A stretch of 43,189 nucleotides of DNA from a virus. This document shows positions 8,714-15,176 of the stretch, one piece after another. The stretch is taken from positions 1-43,189 of IMG/VR virus record IMGVR_UViG_3300035670_000447; one strand, 5' to 3'. The notes under the pieces are model-generated. The model worked only from the letters and a program-made list of their open reading frames with translations, did not search any database and was not told the DNA's origin. The first letter of the stretch is position 1; every line of letters begins with the position of its first letter. A program made the translations under genes and the position numbers.

Positions 8714-8923
8714 TCAAGCCTCCTCGAATACCTCTATACATAATACATTCTTATCATTAACCATTAACATACGTCCATCTTTTAATAGTAACTTTGTGAA
8801 TTGACCCTGTTTAATATATGTAGTATCAATACCATTAAACGTCTTCTTCTCGCCTCCTACAAAATGTATTATTTGTGTAACGTACTTGCCCTTCTTCTGA
8901 ATACTACTCTTTAGATCAATCAT
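8714..8923 (-). CDS. Small hypothetical protein, 69 aa
   Basis: A beta-rich small protein (IDLKSSIQKKGKYVTQIIHF, then KLLLKDGRMLMVNDKNVLC) that could adopt an SH3-like barrel. Its ATG overlaps the upstream stop by four bases (ATGA), indicating coupled translation. No family recognised. Confidence 0.6.
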   Translation of the reverse strand: MIDLKSSIQKKGKYVTQIIHFVGGEKKTFNGIDTTYIKQGQFTKLLLKDGRMLMVNDKNVLCIEVFEEA

Positions 8924-9144
8924 AGACCTAAAAGACTATTTATCTTATCAACTACTGAATCATGCATTAAATCAATATCTCTTAATTCAACATTATATAC
9001 TTGTGAACGGAGACATCCAAAACATTTAACACGAGCCTCGTATTCCTGACTAAACAATCCCTCTGGACTCATCCATGAACTCCTTACTAGATTAAAATTA
9101 ACAAGCATTTCCTTTGTTCCACATTTATCATTAAAACTACACAT
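8920..9144 (-). CDS. Small cysteine-containing protein, 74 aa
   Basis: Four cysteines, C2, C8 and a CFGC pair near residue 41-44, could form a zinc site. A MSPEGLFSQEYEARVKC stretch precedes the CxxC. It is one of several small putative zinc proteins in the early region. Function unknown. Confidence 0.6.
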   Translation of the reverse strand: MCSFNDKCGTKEMLVNFNLVRSSWMSPEGLFSQEYEARVKCFGCLRSQVYNVELRDIDLMHDSVVDKINSLLGL

Positions 9145-9145
9145 A

Positions 9146-9235
9146 CTATTTAAAACCCAAAAATGCGACTATTAAAACAAATGCATACAAGCACATAACT
9201 GTAATCATAAACATTCTTAATACTATGTCTTTCAT
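9146..9235 (-). CDS. Tiny single-span membrane protein, 29 aa
   Basis: The frame reads MKDIVLRMFMITVMCLY followed by AFVLIVAFLGFK, essentially one transmembrane helix with a basic N-terminal turn. It ends one base before the next gene's ATG and fits the gap between two genes. It follows two other small membrane proteins and a membrane-anchored transglycosylase, so it may belong to a lysis or exclusion set. Too short for certainty. Confidence 0.4.
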   Translation of the reverse strand: MKDIVLRMFMITVMCLYAFVLIVAFLGFK

Positions 9236-9251
9236 ACATGATTTAATAGTT

Positions 9252-9509
9252 TTATTTAAAACTAGGATACTTAAAATTCAATGTTGATGAATCTTGAATT
9301 TTATTATTAATAATATTATTATCCTGCATTGATGTCAATCCAGTATCAATATTGTTGGTATTATATTCAATAGTAACTCCAACATCTACTGGCTCTATGG
9401 TAGACCTAAAAAACACACTCTTAATGAATAAGAATGCATTAACAAAGAACAATATAACTCCTAATATTAACAATAAGTCTAGAAACTTATCTAATTTTGT
9501 TTTTTCCAT
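9252..9509 (-). CDS. Small membrane protein, 85 aa
   Basis: One N-terminal transmembrane helix (residues 8-30, LDLLLILGVILFFVNAFLFI) is followed by a polar asparagine-rich domain, predicted to lie outside the membrane. The topology resembles an inner-membrane spanin or antiholin, but nothing specific is recognised. It overlaps the upstream gene by 23 bases. Confidence 0.6.
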   Translation of the reverse strand: MEKTKLDKFLDLLLILGVILFFVNAFLFIKSVFFRSTIEPVDVGVTIEYNTNNIDTGLTSMQDNNIINNKIQDSSTLNFKYPSFK

Positions 9510-9678
9510 ATACTTCTATAAACATATCTAAGACTAACGAGAGTATTACTATAATACAATATATAAACTGCAGATAGTCTTCACAGAAAAATAAATAAAC
9601 TATAGTTGTAATAAACAAAAACAACTTAACCGTTTTATGTACCATATATACAATCAATTGCTTAATATATTCATCCAT
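9487..9678 (-). CDS. Small membrane protein with two spans, 63 aa
   Basis: Two hydrophobic segments (about residues 16-31 and 38-54) separated by a short acidic turn (CEDYL) make a holin-like hairpin. Its ATG overlaps the TAA of the transglycosylase gene (TAATG), so both are probably co-translated, which supports a holin or holin-like partner role by inference. Confidence 0.6.
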   Translation of the reverse strand: MDEYIKQLIVYMVHKTVKLFLFITTIVYLFFCEDYLQFIYCIIVILSLVLDMFIEVYGKNKIR

Positions 9679-10391
9679 TAATTAATACCAACTATCTTTT
9701 TACATACCCAAGGAGTCCATTTTTGAGATTTATACATATTGAAAGCTACATCAATATTATAATCAGCATTTAATAAATCCTTCGGGTTATGTTTATGAAT
9801 ACTATTAATCTGAAATAATCCATAATCCCATGACCCATTCTTATTAGCAGTATTAATAGCAGTGGGATTGAAATTACTCTCACACTTAGCAATAGCCAAT
9901 GCCTCCTTTGCTACCTTTATACTAATAACTGAAAACTTATCAAATATCTTGCCCTGCACATTCTTATCACCAGTCTTGTAATAACTAATAGCCCTTTCTT
10001 TTACTTCTATCTTCTTAGAGTCAGTATCTATTATATTTACATTGTTTGAGTCAAGATCTACTGCATATATAGTAATACCAAAGAATAAACTCACAATCCA
10101 TACTCCTGCGAATATAGACATACATAATATATATGCTGGTATTCTATTCCATATACTAGACTTCTCTACTCTATTAATCCTATTGTATCCAACATCCTTA
10201 GACACAAGTTTAGCTAACTTGTATCCCTCATAGTTCTTAGAGTACACTGTCCTAATCCTTCTAGCATGTACTGTCTTGTCCTCAGCTCGTATGAATATTT
10301 CATACCCTAAAGACTTTAAACTATCTATTTCATTACCGGTAACATTATTGGCCTTACCGATATACTTGTAGCCATTTTGTTTTTTTGTCAT
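9678..10391 (-). CDS. Membrane-anchored lytic transglycosylase (SLT domain)
   Basis: The 237-residue protein has a basic cytoplasmic N-terminal domain of about 80 residues, one transmembrane helix (84-111), and a C-terminal lysozyme-like transglycosylase domain. The catalytic glutamate is E171 in AKCESNFNP, followed by GSWDYGLFQIN (187-196), the family's substrate-groove motif. It cleaves the glycan backbone of peptidoglycan from the outer side of the membrane. It is located among early genes, far from the M23/holin cassette, and is followed by small membrane proteins. It could serve lysis, entry or wall remodelling. Confidence 0.85.
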   Translation of the reverse strand: MTKKQNGYKYIGKANNVTGNEIDSLKSLGYEIFIRAEDKTVHARRIRTVYSKNYEGYKLAKLVSKDVGYNRINRVEKSSIWNRIPAYILCMSIFAGVWIVSLFFGITIYAVDLDSNNVNIIDTDSKKIEVKERAISYYKTGDKNVQGKIFDKFSVISIKVAKEALAIAKCESNFNPTAINTANKNGSWDYGLFQINSIHKHNPKDLLNADYNIDVAFNMYKSQKWTPWVCKKIVGIN

Positions 10392-10433
10392 ATCTCTATA
10401 TTATCATAAACAATATCACTTGTCAAGAGAATA

Positions 10434-10712
10434 CTATAGTTTACTTAATAACATCTTAATACATGCTCTAGTCAACTTAAATAATGCATGTACCTCTGCA
10501 TCACTTAGTGATTGTGTAGACACCTTATTGTTCATGTCAATGGATATCTCTCTAAACGATTTACCTTTTAATCTTTCACCTAATAACTTTTTCTGTGCCT
10601 CAGATAAACCCCACTCCTCATAATTCATATCTAATTTAGAAGATATAATTCTATTAAATAATTCTTGTAAATTATCACTTAATTCTCTTGTAAGATTTGA
10701 TCTATTATTCAT
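10434..10712 (-). CDS. Putative HTH regulator (sigma region 4/ArpU-like), 92 aa
   Basis: Residues 38-60 (GLSEAQKKLLGERLKGKSF then REISIDMN) match the helix-turn-helix style of sigma region 4 and LuxR-type proteins. The rest is helical. The gene lies between the recombination genes and the packaging genes, where phages often keep a late-transcription activator. The assignment is from pattern and place only. Confidence 0.5.
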   Translation of the reverse strand: MNNRSNLTRELSDNLQELFNRIISSKLDMNYEEWGLSEAQKKLLGERLKGKSFREISIDMNNKVSTQSLSDAEVHALFKLTRACIKMLLSKL

Positions 10713-10716
10713 ATTG

Positions 10717-10950
10717 TTAAACTAAACTATTCACATATTCCAGAAGGTCTTGTTTAGTATAAACAAACTCTTCTGATACATGATTATTATTTATCAAATA
10801 TTGTATCATACGCAAATTTATATTCTCACCATCATCACTATTGAATATTCTTACGTTCATGTCAATACTCTTAATGATCCCAACACTTATTGTGTTGTTA
10901 AATATATAATACACTCTATCGCCTATATTATATTTAGTTTTAATATCCAT
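10717..10950 (-). CDS. Small protein with MDIKTKYNIGD N terminus, 77 aa
   Basis: This is a paralogue of the neighbouring 144-residue protein: both begin with the same 11 residues and keep similar DNA around the start codon. The fold looks like a short beta barrel (KYNIGDRVYYIF, VGIIKSIDMNVRIF) of the kind seen in KOW or SH3 modules. It lacks the zinc ribbon of its paralogue. Function unknown. Confidence 0.6.
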   Translation of the reverse strand: MDIKTKYNIGDRVYYIFNNTISVGIIKSIDMNVRIFNSDDGENINLRMIQYLINNNHVSEEFVYTKQDLLEYVNSLV

Positions 10951-10959
10951 ATTAAAAAA

Positions 10960-11394
10960 TTAACTAAATCTCTTAGCGTTAGCACAAACAGTACACATGT
11001 TTCCGTGTATGCTAGGCAATCCATGTGAGTCACATTCTGGACAGTGGAACCAAGATAATCCATCAAAGAAAACATCCTTACCTTGTTTTTCAGTACACAC
11101 TTTACACTTTATTGGATTCTTTGCTCTAGTCTTAAGCTCTTTTTGTAACAAGTATTCCTCTTCACTATAGTTTTCTACACACAAATTCCATAAACTTGTC
11201 ATGTTAAGTGCTTTTTTTATAGATCCATTTTCTCCATCAACAAAGTAAAACATCTTAATATTATCACCGATGACAGATGCCTTAATTAAATTAATTATGC
11301 TCTTATTAGTTTTAGTTATGTATACACCTCTATCCATAATTTCGAATAAAAAATAAGCTGTATCTCCAATGTTATATTTTGTTTTAATATCCAT
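10960..11394 (-). CDS. Beta-barrel plus zinc-ribbon protein, 144 aa
   Basis: The N terminus (MDIKTKYNIGD) is shared with the downstream 77-residue protein, showing a tandem duplication. The C-terminal 50 residues hold three CxxC pairs (CKVC, CPEC, CTVC), a zinc-ribbon-like array that may bind nucleic acid or protein. It is one base upstream of the annealing-protein gene's stop and belongs to the same early transcript. Function unknown. Confidence 0.65.
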   Translation of the reverse strand: MDIKTKYNIGDTAYFLFEIMDRGVYITKTNKSIINLIKASVIGDNIKMFYFVDGENGSIKKALNMTSLWNLCVENYSEEEYLLQKELKTRAKNPIKCKVCTEKQGKDVFFDGLSWFHCPECDSHGLPSIHGNMCTVCANAKRFS

Positions 11395-11395
11395 A

Positions 11396-11944
11396 TTATT
11401 TACGTAACAAAAGGTTTAACTGATATGTAGTAAGATCAGTTAAACTAGTCACATTAAACTTTTCATATACTTGTTCTTTAGTAATACCTTTATTCTTCAT
11501 TACAACAAACAACAATTTCAACTGTGCCTCATTTAACTTCTTATCAGAATAATAGTTGTTATCAGTAGTACCGTTGTTAACAACAGGTGCTGGCTTATTA
11601 ACAATAGGTGCTGGATCTGATGACTTATACTGCATCTCATCGTATGACGCAATATCATCACTAGACAGAAATCCCGCAAACGCTAATGCACGACCTACAG
11701 CCGAAGTTTCACTAACCTCATATGGGTTTAGTTTCTCTATTAACTTAGCTGGATTAGCAGCACTTGTACCAGTAAACACTTTTGTAACATCACCACTCTT
11801 TATCTCTATTGTAGCCTTACACACTACCATATCACTAATAGGTAAGAACTCAGTCTTAACAGATAACAAATTACCGTCTTCGTGTGCCTTATTTATTCTA
11901 TCGGCAACCGTATAATATTTTTTCCCTTTTATATCTATTGACAT
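11396..11944 (-). CDS. Putative single-strand annealing/ssDNA-binding protein (ERF/Rad52-like)
   Basis: The 182-residue protein carries VSETSAVGRALAFAGF (about 77-92), a signature of phage ERF-like and related annealing or ssDNA-binding proteins. The N-terminal beta-alpha-beta pattern also suits these proteins. A linker rich in P, A, N and S (about 105-130) leads to a small C-terminal helical domain (LNEAQLKLLFVVMKNKG). It would pair complementary strands in recombination and replication of phage DNA. I chose the internal ATG at 11944: the earlier start at 11986 overlaps the upstream gene and adds non-conserved-looking residues. Confidence 0.65.
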   Translation of the reverse strand: MSIDIKGKKYYTVADRINKAHEDGNLLSVKTEFLPISDMVVCKATIEIKSGDVTKVFTGTSAANPAKLIEKLNPYEVSETSAVGRALAFAGFLSSDDIASYDEMQYKSSDPAPIVNKPAPVVNNGTTDNNYYSDKKLNEAQLKLLFVVMKNKGITKEQVYEKFNVTSLTDLTTYQLNLLLRK

Positions 11945-11958
11945 ATTTTTTAAATAAA

Positions 11959-12249
11959 CTATATACTGCACCCAACACTCTGGCAACTCATGCCAATAAG
12001 TTGTGGTTCTTCATCATCATCCAATCTATACTCAGCCTCTAACAACTTACCACATCCTAAACAATATGGCTCGTCATTCTCTATAAACCTTCTAACTACA
12101 TCTACATACCTAACACCATCTATTAACGGATTAAGCAGGAACTTTAAGTCCAGTCTTATAAACTCCTTGTGGGTTATTAGCCCTTTTAGATGTGCCGTGT
12201 AAATGTATCTATAAAATTTTCTATAGATTTTATTTTTCTCTTTTTCCAT
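11959..12249 (-). CDS. Zinc-finger-like protein, 96 aa
   Basis: The basic helical N terminus (KIYRKFYRYIYTAHLKGL) is followed by a CLGCGKLL knuckle (about 63-70) and a C-terminal C-S-C-Q..GC group that could complete a zinc site. No family recognised. Located at the head of the recombination genes, preceded by the A/T-rich leader AGTTTATATAG shared by nearby genes. Confidence 0.6.
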   Translation of the reverse strand: MEKEKNKIYRKFYRYIYTAHLKGLITHKEFIRLDLKFLLNPLIDGVRYVDVVRRFIENDEPYCLGCGKLLEAEYRLDDDEEPQLIGMSCQSVGCSI

Positions 12250-12276
12250 ATGAATTTTATAAACTATATAAACTAT

Positions 12277-12441
12277 TTAAGCACGACTCTTATATTTATA
12301 TTTACCCCTCACACAAAATATCCTTTCTTCTCTTCTCATACTACGAAAAGGAATGTTAGGACCAATCATACAGGGCGTCATATCATCAAAATTACCATCA
12401 ACATCATTACACAACTCTGCTTTAGTTTTTATTTGTTTCAT
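12277..12441 (-). CDS. Miniature paralogue (54 aa) of the neighbouring 200-aa protein
   Basis: The intact frame begins MKQIKTKAELC and ends RGKYKYKSRA. Its last 20 residues match the neighbour's RREERIFCVRGKYKYKSR segment, and about 60 bp of DNA there are nearly identical. The start regions and leaders (AGTAGTTTATATAACA) also match, so the gene looks like a recent duplicate with the middle 140 residues lost or replaced. Being open and having its own leader, it is probably expressed; function unknown. Confidence 0.55.
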   Translation of the reverse strand: MKQIKTKAELCNDVDGNFDDMTPCMIGPNIPFRSMRREERIFCVRGKYKYKSRA

Positions 12442-12454
12442 TTTGTTATATAAA

Positions 12455-13057
12455 CTACTTAAACGGTTTAAACACTACCTTACCATTCTCAACACCTAAT
12501 CTTCCAACACGACTTTTATACTTATATTTACCCCTCACACAAAATATCCTTTCTTCTCTTCTCGCACTATTACAAATACGATCTTTAATATATGTCTCTT
12601 CATCCTCATCAATACTACCATCAGCATCATAGCAATATGTATTTATACAGCAAGTAGTATCATCAGCAATAGCACCAAGTGTAATATAACTAACTGAACC
12701 ATGGCCCATCCAACAGTATTTCAAACCAATACTCGCCTTAAATATCTTTAGTTTGCGTGATTCAGCTTTAAGAGGCAAAGAAAATTGCATCGGAAATTTT
12801 TTAATAACTGATTTATTCGCTAAAGTAAATTTAACAAAGAAATCTACATACTCTCCGACCTCTTTATATTTGGCGTAATCTATTGTTCCGTTACCTAATT
12901 CAAAGTTAAATTTTATACTATCAGAATAATCCTCCCAATAATCCTCCCAAGCATCAGTTTCTTTAAATTGACTTAAATATTCCTTAAAATCCTTAGTCCA
13001 CAAAGATGGAATATAAATATCACTACACAACCTTTTTTTAGTTCTTATTTGTTTCAT
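12455..13057 (-). CDS. Unknown protein, 200 aa, full-length partner of the mini paralogue
   Basis: An acidic middle (TDAWEDYWEDYSDSIKF near 30-46) and a cysteine-bearing C-terminal half (KYCWMG, TCCINTYC, RICNS) lead to a basic tail. No family recognised. I chose the ATG at 13057 (MKQIRTKK) instead of the longer frame to 13198. It matches the mini paralogue's start, follows a shared leader, and the extra N-terminal residues would cross the promoter and the HNH gene. Confidence 0.65.
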   Translation of the reverse strand: MKQIRTKKRLCSDIYIPSLWTKDFKEYLSQFKETDAWEDYWEDYSDSIKFNFELGNGTIDYAKYKEVGEYVDFFVKFTLANKSVIKKFPMQFSLPLKAESRKLKIFKASIGLKYCWMGHGSVSYITLGAIADDTTCCINTYCYDADGSIDEDEETYIKDRICNSARREERIFCVRGKYKYKSRVGRLGVENGKVVFKPFK

Positions 13058-13085
13058 TCTGTTATATAAACTACTTACTAATACT

Positions 13086-13150
13086 ACTTTATCATACTTA
13101 ATATTACTTGTCAATATATATTTGACAGTATACATTATTCTGATAATATA
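13086..13150. promoter_or_regulatory. Divergent promoter with palindromic operator
   Basis: TGTCAA (13109-13114) and TTGACA (13122-13127) form a 6-7-6 inverted repeat, each arm being a perfect -35 box for one strand. Minus strand: TTGACA, 17-bp spacer, TAAAGT (13091-13086), giving a start near 13079 for the 200-residue gene. Plus strand: TTGACA, then TAATAT (13144-13149) after 16 bp, giving a start at or next to the HNH ATG. A repressor on the palindrome would switch both genes off together. Confidence 0.6.
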
Positions 13151-13155
13151 TATGT

Positions 13156-13530
13156 ATGAACAAAAAAGAAATAAAGAAACTCGATGATTTATGGTCAAGA
13201 CTTGTTAAGCTATCCGCAAACAATAAATGCGAATACTGTGGTAAAACAAACAACTTAAACTCACATCATGTTTATAGCCGATCTAACAGGACTATGAGAT
13301 GGTTAGTTGATAACGGAATCTGTCTTTGTGTAGCACACCACACTTTATCTAACTTTTCAGCACATAAATCGCCAATAGATTTTATTGAATACATGAAGAC
13401 ACTACGAGGTGAAACATGGTATAATGAACTAAAAGTTAAAGCAAAAGGTCAGGTAATCAAACAACAATTCTCTGAAATAGAAAGCTACTTAAAAAACTTG
13501 GAAGAGACTCTCATAAAAATACTGGGTTGA
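13156..13530 (+). CDS. HNH-type endonuclease-like protein (NinG-like zinc nuclease)
   Basis: The only plus-strand gene. Its 124 residues show a CEYCGKTNN knuckle (C25, C28), the LNSHHVYSRSN motif with H37-H38, then DNGICLCVAHH (C58, H61, H62). These are the zinc and active-site elements of HNH/NinG-type proteins. A SAHKSPIDFIEYM helix and a lysine-rich coiled C terminus follow. It would nick or cut DNA during recombination or packaging. It is divergent from the early gene cluster and convergent with the replication gene. The mRNA appears leaderless. Confidence 0.7.
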   Translation: MNKKEIKKLDDLWSRLVKLSANNKCEYCGKTNNLNSHHVYSRSNRTMRWLVDNGICLCVAHHTLSNFSAHKSPIDFIEYMKTLRGETWYNELKVKAKGQVIKQQFSEIESYLKNLEETLIKILG

Positions 13531-13702
13531 AACTCTAACCACAATACCCCTATTTAAACGCCTAGTCAATCCTAACGCATTTTTATGCAATTTTAGTACC
13601 ATACTACTACAACGATAAAATGATGTTTCTAAATTGACGTGAGAGCCAGTCTTTTAAGACAAAATTGGAGATTAATCTACACAGATAACGTTAAGTGTTC
13701 GA
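13531..13702. other. 172-bp gap between convergent genes
   Basis: No gene seen. It holds small symmetric elements: GCAT/ATGC around TTTT with a following TTTTAG (weak plus-strand terminator candidate near 13580-13600), GTCTT/AAGAC (13649-13660) and the 10-bp palindrome AGATTAATCT (13669-13678). None is a strong terminator; transcription from both sides could collide here. Confidence 0.4.
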
Positions 13703-14776
13703 TTATATATTCTTCAAAATGGACTTATAATTTCGAAGTATCTCTACTCCTCGTTTGATATCGTAGTCGCTTTTGTTTGATTGAGCCTCTATTTCTTTAA
13801 AGACCTTGCTTTCGAGTTGAAGATGCAAAGACGCACTCGATGGGTTTGCTAATCGGTCTCGTAAGTTTAGAAATTGGCCTATTCTGTCTTCATGGGTTCT
13901 GAACAACATATCAGGATTCAACTTGTCCTTGTAAAATGAATGCCCTTTAGCCCTCCTCATGGCTTCTAAGATTTGATCGTATGTGTATTCTCTTAACCAC
14001 GTATTGAAGTTCTTTTCCCATGATTTACTTGAAGTGTACCGTGTACCCCACTCTTTGTTGAATTCCTCTAAGAAGTTTTTTATCCTCGCGCGTGCGCGTA
14101 TGTTATATATTTCTTTTTCTTTTTCTTTTTCTTTTTCTTTGTTACTTTCTTTTTCTTTTTCTTTTTCTTTTTCTTTAAAACGTATTATATTTTTACTATT
14201 GTTTTTGTCGTTCAGGCATTTTTCTAAATCAGTAGCTCGTTTTGTGTTCACTTGTATGTTCACTTCGTGTTCACTTGTATGTTCATTCGGGTGTTCATTC
14301 GGGTGTTCACTTTGAAAATGATGGCCATTGTTGTCCTTGTCTCCCAAGTCTTTTTCGATAGTGTTTGTATGTTCACTCGTATGTTCATTCGGGTGTTCAT
14401 TCGGGTGTTCACTTCGTGTTCGTTCGGGTGTTCGTTTCGTGTTCACTTTCTCCTCTAAACCAGATTCAGAATTAATATCATAAATTGTTGTATCTATAAT
14501 CTTAGCAATAGTTCCCTTGGAGTTTGTCCTAAATGTAGCAAAATTATATCTCTTTAAGAATAATTTATCTCTTCTGTATACTTGGACTGTTACGCCATAT
14601 GATCTAAAATCACCTATTATACACTCTCCAATATCCATATCTATTGGACCGTCTATGTTTGTTCTCTTAGCTCGTACAGCAATAATAGTTAATAGAAGAA
14701 ATGCAGTAGGTCTCTTGCTTAAAATATTATTTAAGCTAGGAGAGTTTCTTAATAATTTTATAAATGAATTTCCCAT
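13703..14776 (-). CDS. Replication initiation protein (DnaD-like), with origin repeats inside the gene
   Basis: The 357-residue protein has an N-terminal part (1-105) consistent with a winged-helix replisome organiser and a C-terminal DnaD-like region (about 250-340). The latter contains SSKSWEKNFNTWLREYTYDQI then LEAMRRAKGHSFYKDKLNP, as seen in phage helicase loaders. Between them lies a low-complexity linker: EHPN/EHTS repeats at about 123-180 and KEKEKE at about 200-225. The linker DNA carries iterons and an A/T-rich tract, as in lambda O. It would bind the origin and recruit host helicase. A 120-base leader with an attenuator-like hairpin precedes it. Confidence 0.8.
   Translation of the reverse strand: MGNSFIKLLRNSPSLNNILSKRPTAFLLLTIIAVRAKRTNIDGPIDMDIGECIIGDFRSYGVTVQVYRRDKLFLKRYNFATFRTNSKGTIAKIIDTTIYDINSESGLEEKVNTKRTPERTRSEHPNEHPNEHTSEHTNTIEKDLGDKDNNGHHFQSEHPNEHPNEHTSEHEVNIQVNTKRATDLEKCLNDKNNSKNIIRFKEKEKEKEKESNKEKEKEKEKEIYNIRARARIKNFLEEFNKEWGTRYTSSKSWEKNFNTWLREYTYDQILEAMRRAKGHSFYKDKLNPDMLFRTHEDRIGQFLNLRDRLANPSSASLHLQLESKVFKEIEAQSNKSDYDIKRGVEILRNYKSILKNI
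14087..14100. other. Alternating purine-pyrimidine tract (Z-DNA-prone)
   Basis: CGCGCGTGCGCGTA is the most G+C-rich run in the region and strictly alternates purine and pyrimidine. It encodes IRARARI in the replication protein. It lies 10 bases from the polypyrimidine tract, so negative supercoiling could favour Z-DNA here next to an unwinding site. Confidence 0.5.
14111..14176. repeat. Polypyrimidine/polypurine hexamer tract inside the replication gene
   Basis: Two blocks of TTTTTC hexamers, about five copies each (14111-14140 and 14146-14176), are separated by GTTAC. The coding strand is all purine (AAAGAG/GAAAAA) and specifies KEKEKE. Mirror-symmetric polypurine DNA can form triplex or melt easily, which suits a DNA-unwinding element beside the iterons. 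Confidence 0.75.
14246..14445. repeat. Iteron clusters, candidate replication origin
   Basis: GTTCA (or GTTCG) cores begin at 14246, 14258, 14269, 14281, 14293 and 14305, then at 14371, 14383, 14395, 14407, 14418, 14430 and 14441. Steps are 12 bp with three of 11 bp. The common unit is TGTTCAyTyGG. Because of the 11-bp steps the same DNA word is read in different codon frames (SEH in one, VNI/VNT in another). That argues that the DNA, not the peptide, is conserved. Position inside an initiator gene beside an easily melted tract mirrors the lambda origin. Confidence 0.75.
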
Positions 14777-14792
14777 ATTATTCTTTCAATAC

Positions 14793-14886
14793 AAAAATCC
14801 CCTTACAAGGAATGAAGTTACAAGACAACGGCCTGTGTAAGGGGGTTCCTGTATTTAAATTTTAGTTAAACTATGTTGTCTTGTAA
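14793..14886 (-). promoter_or_regulatory. Leader RNA with competing hairpins (attenuator or pseudoknot)
   Basis: In the minus-strand leader of the replication gene, four segments occur in order. Segment 1 is UUACAAGACAAC (14886-14875) and segment 2 is CCCCUUACACAGG (14844-14832). Segment 3 is GUUGUCUUGUAA (14829-14818) and segment 4 is CCUUGUAAGGGG (14810-14799), followed by AUUUUUG. Segment 2 pairs with 4 (9 bp, one bulge, 3 bp) to make an intrinsic-terminator-like hairpin. Segment 1 pairs perfectly with 3 (12 bp), which would compete with it or interleave as a pseudoknot. CUUGUAA occurs in both 3 and 4. Confidence 0.65.
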
Positions 14887-14901
14887 TAACCATAATGCAA
14901 T

Positions 14902-14928
14902 ATTATACACGAACAAGATTAATGTCAA
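14902..14928 (-). promoter_or_regulatory. Promoter of the replication gene
   Basis: TTGACA (14928-14923) and TATAAT (14907-14902) are both perfect sigma-70 boxes, with a rather short 15-bp spacer. Transcription would begin near 14895, about 9 bases before the first segment of the structured leader and 120 bases before the replication gene ATG. Confidence 0.65.
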
Positions 14929-14989
14929 TGATATTTAAAACAGAACTCATTATGGGATTATATAAACACAAATTTATAATTATATGGTA

Positions 14990-15019
14990 TTGACTTTTAG
15001 TAAGAAATAATTATATTAT
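14990..15019 (+). promoter_or_regulatory. Possible plus-strand promoter
   Basis: TTGACT (14990-14995), an 18-bp spacer and TATTAT (15014-15019) point toward the hairpin at 15032-15085. No plus-strand gene lies downstream, so its product would be a short untranslated RNA starting near 15026. Confidence 0.4.
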
Positions 15020-15025
15020 TATGTG

Positions 15026-15092
15026 GGCAGAAAACGGGGTCTTAAAGTGTTTTTCATTACATATCACCTTTAGATGACCCCGTTTATAATTT
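15026..15092 (+). ncRNA. Candidate small hairpin RNA, or bidirectional terminator
   Basis: A 10-bp perfect stem, AAACGGGGTC (15032-15041) with GACCCCGTTT (15076-15085), is topped by an inner TAAAG/CTTTA helix (15043-15047 with 15068-15072). Flanking bases give GUUUAUAAUUUC on the plus strand and GUUUUCU on the minus strand, so it can end transcription both ways. It most simply terminates the minus-strand tail and lysis transcript. With the plus-strand promoter upstream it may also be a small RNA. Confidence 0.45.
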
Positions 15093-15176
15093 CTACTACT
15101 CATTTGTATACACATTGAACATTAGCAACCTACGTTAACGAGTGATAATATATTGGATACAATGATTACTCTTATA
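15086..15176. other. A/T-rich gap between late-operon end and hairpin
   Basis: I see no gene or clear promoter in this part of the 400-bp non-coding control region. It contains GTTAAC-type short palindromes and an A/T-rich run, perhaps unstructured 3' untranslated RNA of the lysis transcript. Confidence 0.35.

Noticed and set aside
13058-13198. 47-codon N-terminal extension of the 200-residue protein
   Set aside because: It would read through the divergent promoter and into the HNH gene. The mini paralogue shares the start at 13057 instead.
13649-13678. Strong terminator or operator between convergent genes
   Set aside because: GTCTT/AAGAC has only a 2-base loop and AGATTAATCT is short; neither is followed by a clear U-run.
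14246-14445. CRISPR-like array
   Set aside because: The unit is about 12 bp with no unique spacers of 25-40 bp, and it lies inside a protein-coding gene. Iterons explain it better.
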